Shown here piece by piece: positions 58,370 through 64,000 of a stretch of 64,000 nucleotides of DNA (its first letter is position 1; each line of letters starts with the position of its first letter). The notes beneath the pieces are model-generated. The model ran no database searches. It saw only the letters and a program-made list of their open reading frames with translations, and was not told the origin of the DNA. The DNA is from Vibrio echinoideorum (GTDB taxonomy: Bacteria; Pseudomonadota; Gammaproteobacteria; Enterobacterales; Vibrionaceae). The stretch spans positions 1,054,001-1,118,000 of the forward strand of contig NZ_AP025483.1 of NCBI RefSeq assembly GCF_024347455.1, given 5' to 3'. The position numbers and the translations under genes were made by a program.

Positions 58370-59107
58370 ATGATGAATTTAGAAGGCAAAGTTGCACTAG
58401 TTACAGGCGCAAGCCGTGGTATCGGTCGTGCAATCGCTGAACTATTAGTTGAGCGTGGTGCTAAAGTTATCGGTACAGCTACTTCTGAAGGCGGCGCTGC
58501 TGCAATCAGTGAGTATCTTGGCGAGAACGGTAAAGGTCTTGCTCTTAATGTAACTGACGTAGACTCAATTGCTGCTACACTGAAAACCATCAACGATGAA
58601 TTTGGTGCGATTGACATTCTAGTTAACAACGCAGGTATCACTCGTGATAACCTACTTATGCGTATGAAAGACGACGAATGGAATGACATCATTGATACTA
58701 ACCTAACGCCTATCTTCCGCATGTCTAAAGCTGTATTGCGTGGCATGATGAAGAAACGTCAAGGCCGTATCGTTAACGTTGGTTCTGTAGTTGGTACTAT
58801 GGGTAACGCTGGTCAAGCTAACTACGCAGCTGCAAAAGCTGGCGTAATTGGTTTTACTAAATCAATGGCTCGTGAAGTTGCGTCTCGTGGCATTACAGTG
58901 AACACTGTAGCGCCTGGTTTCATCGAAACAGACATGACTAAAGCGCTAAATGATGACCAACGTGCAGCAACTTTGGCGAATGTACCGGCAGGTCGACTAG
59001 GTGACCCTCGCGAAATCGCTGAAGCTGTGGTATTTTTGGCGTCACCTGCGGCAGCTTATATCACAGGTGAAACACTTCACGTCAATGGCGGTATGTACAT
59101 GGTGTAA
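58370..59107 (+). CDS. fabG: 3-oxoacyl-ACP reductase
   Basis: 245 residues (244 from the second ATG at 58373, which matches the E. coli start better). SDR fold: TGASRGIGRAIAE cofactor loop, NNAGITRDN, and the YxxxK pair in ANYAAAKAG. It reduces beta-ketoacyl-ACP with NADPH in the elongation cycle. Confidence 0.98.
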   Translation: MMNLEGKVALVTGASRGIGRAIAELLVERGAKVIGTATSEGGAAAISEYLGENGKGLALNVTDVDSIAATLKTINDEFGAIDILVNNAGITRDNLLMRMKDDEWNDIIDTNLTPIFRMSKAVLRGMMKKRQGRIVNVGSVVGTMGNAGQANYAAAKAGVIGFTKSMAREVASRGITVNTVAPGFIETDMTKALNDDQRAATLANVPAGRLGDPREIAEAVVFLASPAAAYITGETLHVNGGMYMV

Positions 59108-59273
59108 ATTATGTGCAACATTTGTGCATGATTTAAGTCAAGATCATACGTAATTTCGGTTAAAATCGTGAAAATTGTGGTTTGACCAGAAAAGTTGACC
59201 TTGCAACTTTCAATAGATTGAATAAACTACGGAAAACATCGCATAAAGCGAACTCTGTAAAGGAAAAGAAAAA

Positions 59274-59507
59274 ATGAGCAACCTCGAAGAACGCGTAAAG
59301 AAAATCATTGTTGAACAGCTAGGTGTAGACGAAGCTGAAGTTAAAAACGAAGCTTCTTTCGTTGATGACCTAGGTGCAGATTCTCTAGACACAGTTGAGC
59401 TAGTAATGGCTCTAGAAGAAGAATTCGACACTGAGATCCCAGATGACGAAGCTGAGAAAATTACTACTGTTCAAGCTGCTATCGATTACGTAACTAGCGC
59501 TCAGTAA
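59274..59507 (+). CDS. acpP: Acyl carrier protein
   Basis: 77 residues, strongly acidic. The 4'-phosphopantetheine is attached to S37 in [18 protein letters not shown] ribosome site. The 166-bp gap before it suggests its own promoter, fitting the high level needed; a terminator-like hairpin follows. Confidence 0.98.
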   Translation: MSNLEERVKKIIVEQLGVDEAEVKNEASFVDDLGADSLDTVELVMALEEEFDTEIPDDEAEKITTVQAAIDYVTSAQ

Positions 59508-59517
59508 TAATCTCTCC

Positions 59518-59546
59518 CAGGCGGTCACCTCGACCGCCTGTGTTTT
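59518..59546 (+). terminator. Terminator-like hairpin after acpP
   Basis: A perfect 9-bp stem CAGGCGGTC/GACCGCCTG with loop ACCTC, followed by TGTTTT; probably allows excess acpP message over fabF. Confidence 0.75.
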
Positions 59547-59600
59547 ATCTAACTCATCTATCCTCATCTTAAATCACCTCAATCCCCGGAGTGTAATATC

Positions 59601-60845
59601 GTGTCCAAGCGTCGTGTAGTTGTCACTGGCATGGGTATGTTGTCGCCGGTAGGCAACACTGTAGAATCTTCTTGGAAAGCCCTGCTAGCTGGTCAAAGTG
59701 GTATCGTTAATATCGATCATTTTGATGCAACCAATTTCTCAACTCGTTTTGCAGGTCTAGTTAAAGACTTTAACTGCGAAGAGTATATGACTAAAAAAGA
59801 TGCTCGTAAGATGGACTTGTTCATCCAATACGGCGTCGCAGCAGGTATTCAAGCTTTAGATGATTCAGCCCTAACTATTACTGAAGAAAACGCTCCACGT
59901 GTAGGCGTTGCTATCGGTTCTGGTATTGGTGGTCTTGGTTTGATCGAAGCCGGTCACAAGGCTCTAACTGAAAAAGGCCCTCGTAAGATCAGTCCGTTCT
60001 TCGTACCGTCGACGATCGTGAATATGATTTCGGGTCATTTGTCTATCATGCGTGGTCTACGTGGTCCAAACATCGCGATTTCTACGGCATGTACGACTGG
60101 TCTACATAACATTGGCCATGCGGCTCGTATGATTGCTTACGGCGATGCTGATGCAATGCTAGCGGGTGGTGCTGAAAAAGCATCTACACCTCTAGGTATG
60201 GGCGGTTTTGGTGCAGCTAAAGCATTATCTACTCGAAACGATGAGCCTCAAAAAGCTTCTCGTCCATGGGACAAAGGCCGTGACGGCTTCGTTCTTGGTG
60301 ACGGTGCAGGCATGATGGTTCTAGAAGAGTACGAACATGCGAAAGCTCGTGGCGCTAAGATTTACTGTGAGTTAGTTGGCTTCGGTATGTCAGGTGATGC
60401 TTACCATATGACATCTCCAAGTGAAGATGGCTCAGGTGGCGCACTAGCTATGGAAGCTGCGATGCGTGATGCTGGCATTACTGGTGAACAAATCGGTTAT
60501 GTTAATGCACACGGTACATCGACTCCTGCAGGTGACGTAGCGGAAGTGAAGGGCATCAAACGTGCTCTTGGCGAAGCAGGCTGTAAGCAGGTATTGGTTT
60601 CTTCTACGAAATCTATGACTGGACACCTTTTAGGTGCTGCAGGTTCTGCTGAAGCTATTATCACTGCTATGTCTCTGGTTGACCAAATTGTTCCACCAAC
60701 AATCAACCTAGATGATCCTGAAGAAGGCTTAGATATTGACTTAGTACCTCATACTGCGCGTGAAGTTAGCAACATGGAATATGCTGCATGTAACTCATTC
60801 GGTTTCGGTGGTACAAACGGTTGTTTGATCTTCAAAAAGATTTAA
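59601..60845 (+). CDS. fabF: Beta-ketoacyl-ACP synthase II
   Basis: 414 residues from GTG 59601 (GGAGT upstream). Active site C164 (STACTTG), H304 (VNAHGTST), H342 (TGHLLGA). Elongates acyl-ACP, including temperature-dependent palmitoleate elongation. Follows acpP; hairpin before pabC. Confidence 0.98.
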   Translation: MSKRRVVVTGMGMLSPVGNTVESSWKALLAGQSGIVNIDHFDATNFSTRFAGLVKDFNCEEYMTKKDARKMDLFIQYGVAAGIQALDDSALTITEENAPRVGVAIGSGIGGLGLIEAGHKALTEKGPRKISPFFVPSTIVNMISGHLSIMRGLRGPNIAISTACTTGLHNIGHAARMIAYGDADAMLAGGAEKASTPLGMGGFGAAKALSTRNDEPQKASRPWDKGRDGFVLGDGAGMMVLEEYEHAKARGAKIYCELVGFGMSGDAYHMTSPSEDGSGGALAMEAAMRDAGITGEQIGYVNAHGTSTPAGDVAEVKGIKRALGEAGCKQVLVSSTKSMTGHLLGAAGSAEAIITAMSLVDQIVPPTINLDDPEEGLDIDLVPHTAREVSNMEYAACNSFGFGGTNGCLIFKKI

Positions 60846-60899
60846 TCATCTTATTAAAGACATAAACACTCGTAGATAGTCACAATTAGACTTGTTTTT

Positions 60900-60937
60900 A
60901 AACGGCTTGATGCTTTAGCATTGAGCCGTTTCTTTTT
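60900..60937 (+). terminator. Terminator/attenuator between fabF and pabC
   Basis: AAACGGCTTGATGC pairs with GCATTGAGCCGTTT (one T-T mismatch), followed by CTTTTT. It ends 13 bp before the pabC start. Confidence 0.75.
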
Positions 60938-60949
60938 ATGGAGAAAAAC

Positions 60950-61828
60950 ATGTTTTGGGTTGACGGAGAAAGCCAGCAAACTATCGATATCTTGGATCGT
61001 TCGTTTCAGTACGGAGATGGCTGTTTTACGACAATGCTTGTCCGAGATAGTCAGATTCCGCATTTTGACGATCATCAACATCGTATCGATGAATGCCTTA
61101 AAGCGTTACGTATTCCTGCTCTTGATTGGGATGTGGTTAATCTTTGGCTTGATAACGCACTTCAACATATCCAAGATAACGACCTTTATGGTCCAAAGAA
61201 TCTTCATGGTACAAATAAGCTTCATGATACAAACAAGCTTCATGGTGTAAAAGCAGGGATCAAACTGCACATTAGCCGCGGGGCAGGTGGACGTGGCTAC
61301 AGTACGAAGAATATTACTAAGCCGACGATAACCGTTAGTACGTTTGATTACCCTAACCATTACCTAGTGTGGCAAGATTTTGGTGTTGAACTCGGTCTTT
61401 GTAGTCAAGCTCTAGGACTCAACCCTTTACTTGCTGGCCATAAGCACAATAATCGCCTTGAGCAAATCTTGATGAAAGATGAAATGGATCAAGCTGGTGA
61501 GGTCGATGGCGTGGTTCTTGATATCTCGGGTAATGTAATTGAAACCACCATGGCTAATCTTTTTTGGCGCAAAGGTCAGACTGTTCACACGCCTCAACTG
61601 ACGCAAAGTGGCGTAGCCGGGGTTATGCGTAAGCAAGTGTTAACCGCGCTGAATCAAACTGAACTTTCCGTTACAATTAGTGACTATTGCTTATCTCAAC
61701 TCATGCAAGCTGATGAAGTTTTCATGACCAACTCCATTGTAGGGGTTGCCCCCGTTACCCGTATTAGTGATACCCAATTCGATATTGGAACCGTTACTCG
61801 TAGTCTTCAAGGACAACTAAACTCGTGA
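60950..61828 (+). CDS. pabC: Aminodeoxychorismate lyase with an extra hexapeptide-repeat block
   Basis: 292 residues from ATG 60950; the ATG at 60938 contains its GGAG ribosome site. A PLP enzyme of the class IV aminotransferase fold that makes p-aminobenzoate for folate. The PLP lysine is K165 in GHKHNNRLEQ. The distance from W60 to the ISRGAGGRGYS strand is about 25 residues longer than in E. coli PabC, almost wholly from four LHGTNK-like hexapeptides (about 79-102). It overlaps mltG by 4 bp. Confidence 0.95.
   Translation: MFWVDGESQQTIDILDRSFQYGDGCFTTMLVRDSQIPHFDDHQHRIDECLKALRIPALDWDVVNLWLDNALQHIQDNDLYGPKNLHGTNKLHDTNKLHGVKAGIKLHISRGAGGRGYSTKNITKPTITVSTFDYPNHYLVWQDFGVELGLCSQALGLNPLLAGHKHNNRLEQILMKDEMDQAGEVDGVVLDISGNVIETTMANLFWRKGQTVHTPQLTQSGVAGVMRKQVLTALNQTELSVTISDYCLSQLMQADEVFMTNSIVGVAPVTRISDTQFDIGTVTRSLQGQLNS
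61184..61255 (+). repeat. 18-bp in-frame minisatellite in pabC
   Basis: Four units start at 61184, 61202, 61220 and 61238, of the form CTTCATGGTACAAATAAG. They encode LYGPKN, LHGTNK, LHDTNK and LHGVKA. Confidence 0.93.
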
Positions 61829-62841
61829 TCAAAAAGTTATTTATTTTTATTATCTTGTGCCTAATCGCAACCACTGCTGCTGGGTTCTATGTTTACAACC
61901 AAGCTCAAGATAACTTGAAACAAGTCATTCAATTAGAAAAGCCACAGGTCGTCACTGTTGCTTCAGGCAGTAGCTTCAATCGTGTTCTAGCGCAATTGAT
62001 TGATGATGGGTTATTCAAGGCTTCACCTTACGAGAAATTAATCCGTAAGTTACATCCTGAGCTTGTTGACGTAAAAGCAGGCACGTTCTTGCTCGAACCG
62101 GGTTTAACGCTAGAACAGGCGTTGCAAGTACTTGTCGAAGGAAAAGAGCACCAATTTACTATTACGTTTGTAGAAGGCAGTCGTTTTGACGAATGGCTTG
62201 TTCAGCTACAAGAAAGCGAATTCATCCAGCAGACGTTGGATGGTGTCTCTGAACAAGAGATCGCTGAAAAGTTGGGTATTGAAAATGAAAAGCTAGAAGG
62301 TCTTTTCTTAGCGGAAACGTACCACTATACCTATGGCACAACGGATTTAGATTTGTTGAAACGCGCCCACCGAGATCTAATGAACGTGGTGAATGATGAG
62401 TGGGAAAATAGAGCCGATAAACTGCCGCTTAAATCACCATACGAAGCGTTGATTCTTGCGTCTATCATCGAAAAAGAGACCGCAGTAGCTTCGGAACGCG
62501 AGCGTGTTTCGTCTGTGTTCGTTAACCGCTTAAACAAACGTATGCGTCTACAAACGGATCCTACAGTTATCTACGGCATGGGTGACAGCTATAAAGGCAA
62601 CATTCGTAAGAAAGATTTACGTACTCCAACGCCGTACAACACATACACCATGAGTGGCTTACCACCGACACCTATTGCAATGGCGGGTAAAGCATCGATT
62701 AACGCGGCACTGAATCCAGAGAAGAGCAACTACCTGTATTTTGTTGCGAGTGGAACCGGTGGTCACGTATTTTCAAAGAGTTTGACTGAACACAACCGTG
62801 CAGTTCGAGCTTATTTAAGACAATTAAGAAAAAACAAATAA
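61825..62841 (+). CDS. mltG: Endolytic murein transglycosylase MltG
   Basis: 338 residues from GTG 61825, overlapping the pabC stop. One N-terminal membrane helix (about 4-24), a LysM-like domain, and the YceG catalytic domain with E218 in ASIIEKET. It cuts nascent glycan strands and sets their length. Confidence 0.96.
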   Translation: MIKKLFIFIILCLIATTAAGFYVYNQAQDNLKQVIQLEKPQVVTVASGSSFNRVLAQLIDDGLFKASPYEKLIRKLHPELVDVKAGTFLLEPGLTLEQALQVLVEGKEHQFTITFVEGSRFDEWLVQLQESEFIQQTLDGVSEQEIAEKLGIENEKLEGLFLAETYHYTYGTTDLDLLKRAHRDLMNVVNDEWENRADKLPLKSPYEALILASIIEKETAVASERERVSSVFVNRLNKRMRLQTDPTVIYGMGDSYKGNIRKKDLRTPTPYNTYTMSGLPPTPIAMAGKASINAALNPEKSNYLYFVASGTGGHVFSKSLTEHNRAVRAYLRQLRKNK

Positions 62842-62851
62842 AGAACAAATT

Positions 62852-63484
62852 ATGAATCAGTCGAAATTTATCGTGGTCGAAGGACTTGAAGGTGCTGGAA
62901 AAAGCACAGCAATCAATGCCATCGTTGAGACATTGAAAGCTTCTGGTGTTGAAGACATCGTCAATACTCGTGAACCGGGTGGCACTGTCTTGGCAGAAAA
63001 GATGCGTTCGTTGGTTAAAGAAGAACATGAAGGCGAAAAGCTTCAAGATATGACTGAGCTGTTGTTGATGTACGCAGCACGCGTTCAATTGGTCGAAAAC
63101 GTAATCAAGCCTGCATTAAGCAATGGTAAGTGGGTATTGGGTGATCGACACGATATGTCATCTCAAGCTTATCAAGGTGGTGGTCGCCAGATCGCACGCT
63201 CTACTATGGAATCACTGAAAGAAACCACGCTAGGCGGCTTTAAGCCTGATCTAACTCTATACTTGGACCTAGACCCTAGAGTTGGACTAGAACGTGCTAG
63301 AGGACGTGGTGAGCTTGATCGAATTGAAAAGATGGATATCTCATTTTTCGATCGCACGCGTGAGCGCTACCTTGAAATTGCAACACAAGACGATACGGTT
63401 CTTGTGGTTAATGCACAACAAGAGATCGAACAAGTGGCTGCTGATATTAAGCAAGCGCTTGGTACTTGGCTCGACAAACAGTAG
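62852..63484 (+). CDS. tmk: Thymidylate kinase
   Basis: 210 residues. P-loop GLEGAGKS (11-18), [16 protein letters not shown] for nucleotide and lid contacts, and [22 protein letters not shown] lid text. It phosphorylates dTMP to dTDP. It lies between mltG and holB as in E. coli. Confidence 0.97.
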   Translation: MNQSKFIVVEGLEGAGKSTAINAIVETLKASGVEDIVNTREPGGTVLAEKMRSLVKEEHEGEKLQDMTELLLMYAARVQLVENVIKPALSNGKWVLGDRHDMSSQAYQGGGRQIARSTMESLKETTLGGFKPDLTLYLDLDPRVGLERARGRGELDRIEKMDISFFDRTRERYLEIATQDDTVLVVNAQQEIEQVAADIKQALGTWLDKQ

Positions 63485-63490
63485 GTGATC

Positions 63491-64000
63491 ATGGCGGAAG
63501 TGTACTCTTGGCTCACACCGGTATGGAGTGAGTGGAAAAAAAGTCTCGATGCTGAGCGTTTTCCTAATTCTGTGATTGTTAATGCGCCGGAAGGGTTAGG
63601 CGTTAATGCGCTGATTAGCCAACTAACAGCAGCATTAATGTGTACCAACTATGAAAGTGAGTCTTGTGGTTTTTGTCACAGCTGCGAACTGATGAAGTCG
63701 GGAAGTCACCCCGATTTTCACGTGCTCTCTCCAGAGAAAGAAGGTAAATCGATAACCGTAGACCAAGTGCGTGCTAGCAACCAGTGGGCTCAACAGTCAT
63801 CACAGTTAGGTGGTTTACGTATCATCTTGCTTGATCCTGCTGAAGCAATGAACGAATCGGCATCGAATGCACTTTTGAAAACATTAGAAGAACCTTCGAG
63901 TAACTGTATTTTCATTCTTTCGACGCGTAACAGTCACCGTTTAATGCCAACTATCCTTAGTCGTTGTCAGCAATTTAATGTGGTAAGCCCGCAGTTAGAA
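63491..64000 (+). CDS. holB: DNA polymerase III delta' subunit, N-terminal part
   Basis: The first 170 codons from ATG 63491; the rest is beyond the window. AAA+ clamp-loader fold. A zinc-binding set CGFCHSC with an upstream cysteine (LMCTNYESESC), then LLDPAEAMNESASNALLKTLEEP and the SRC-like ILSRCQQF. The P-loop is degenerate, as expected for delta', which does not bind ATP. It is 6 bp after tmk. Confidence 0.96.
   Translation, partial: MAEVYSWLTPVWSEWKKSLDAERFPNSVIVNAPEGLGVNALISQLTAALMCTNYESESCGFCHSCELMKSGSHPDFHVLSPEKEGKSITVDQVRASNQWAQQSSQLGGLRIILLDPAEAMNESASNALLKTLEEPSSNCIFILSTRNSHRLMPTILSRCQQFNVVSPQLE

Overview
The window reads as ordinary chromosome of a marine Vibrio, most likely of the Splendidus clade. 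The evidence is gene content and order: rnfABCDGE-nth, uvrB-qrr-luxO-luxU, a FadR of 279 residues, and an RNase E of 1082 residues. GC is in the low-to-mid 40s by eye. The species call is inference. There are no insertion sequences, prophage genes, integrases or CRISPR arrays. Nearly every gene is a recognisable core gene, and I found no previously undescribed multi-gene system.

Layout. 1-8219 (minus strand): a DUF2753 gene behind a Fur box, gloA, nth, the Rnf electron-transport operon and tRNA-Asn. 8729-12853: uvrB behind a LexA box, then the quorum-sensing block in which an antisense Qrr small RNA with a sigma-54 promoter lies between uvrB and luxO-luxU. 12871-16897: yvcK, then moaABCDE behind a Moco-riboswitch-like leader. 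17561-23143: oppABCDF. 23338-28787: yqjG, pta, ackA, yfbV. 29117-34288: an orphan periplasmic binding protein, a membrane diguanylate cyclase, dusC, a lone prepilin and a SEC-C protein. 34382-45464: dsbB, nhaB, fadR, a DUF1456 gene, metG, apbC, udk, asmA. 45694-48525: cobO, a low-molecular-weight phosphatase and a SulP transporter. 48783-64000: rne with a long structured leader, divergent from rluC, then yceF and the fatty-acid synthesis cluster yceD-rpmF-plsX-fabHDG-acpP-fabF-pabC-mltG-tmk-holB; holB runs off the end.

How the parts work together. LuxU passes phosphate to LuxO, which with sigma-54 drives the divergent qrr. MoaA-E make molybdopterin under apparent Moco feedback. AckA-Pta handle acetyl-phosphate and acetate. 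FadR links acyl-CoA to the lipid genes encoded elsewhere in the window. RNase E and RluC act on RNA.

The less ordinary signals are in the repeats and leaders. Three intergenic arrays based on a 7-bp period sit at or just after stop codons. Two large imperfect palindromes lie near 45.6 and 53.8 kb. In-frame minisatellites occur in rnfC (102 bp), rne (18 bp) and pabC (18 bp, giving an extra hexapeptide block). Predicted promoters put the transcription start at or within a few bases of the start codon of rluC and yceD. An orphan binding protein beside a diguanylate cyclase could form a sensory pair.
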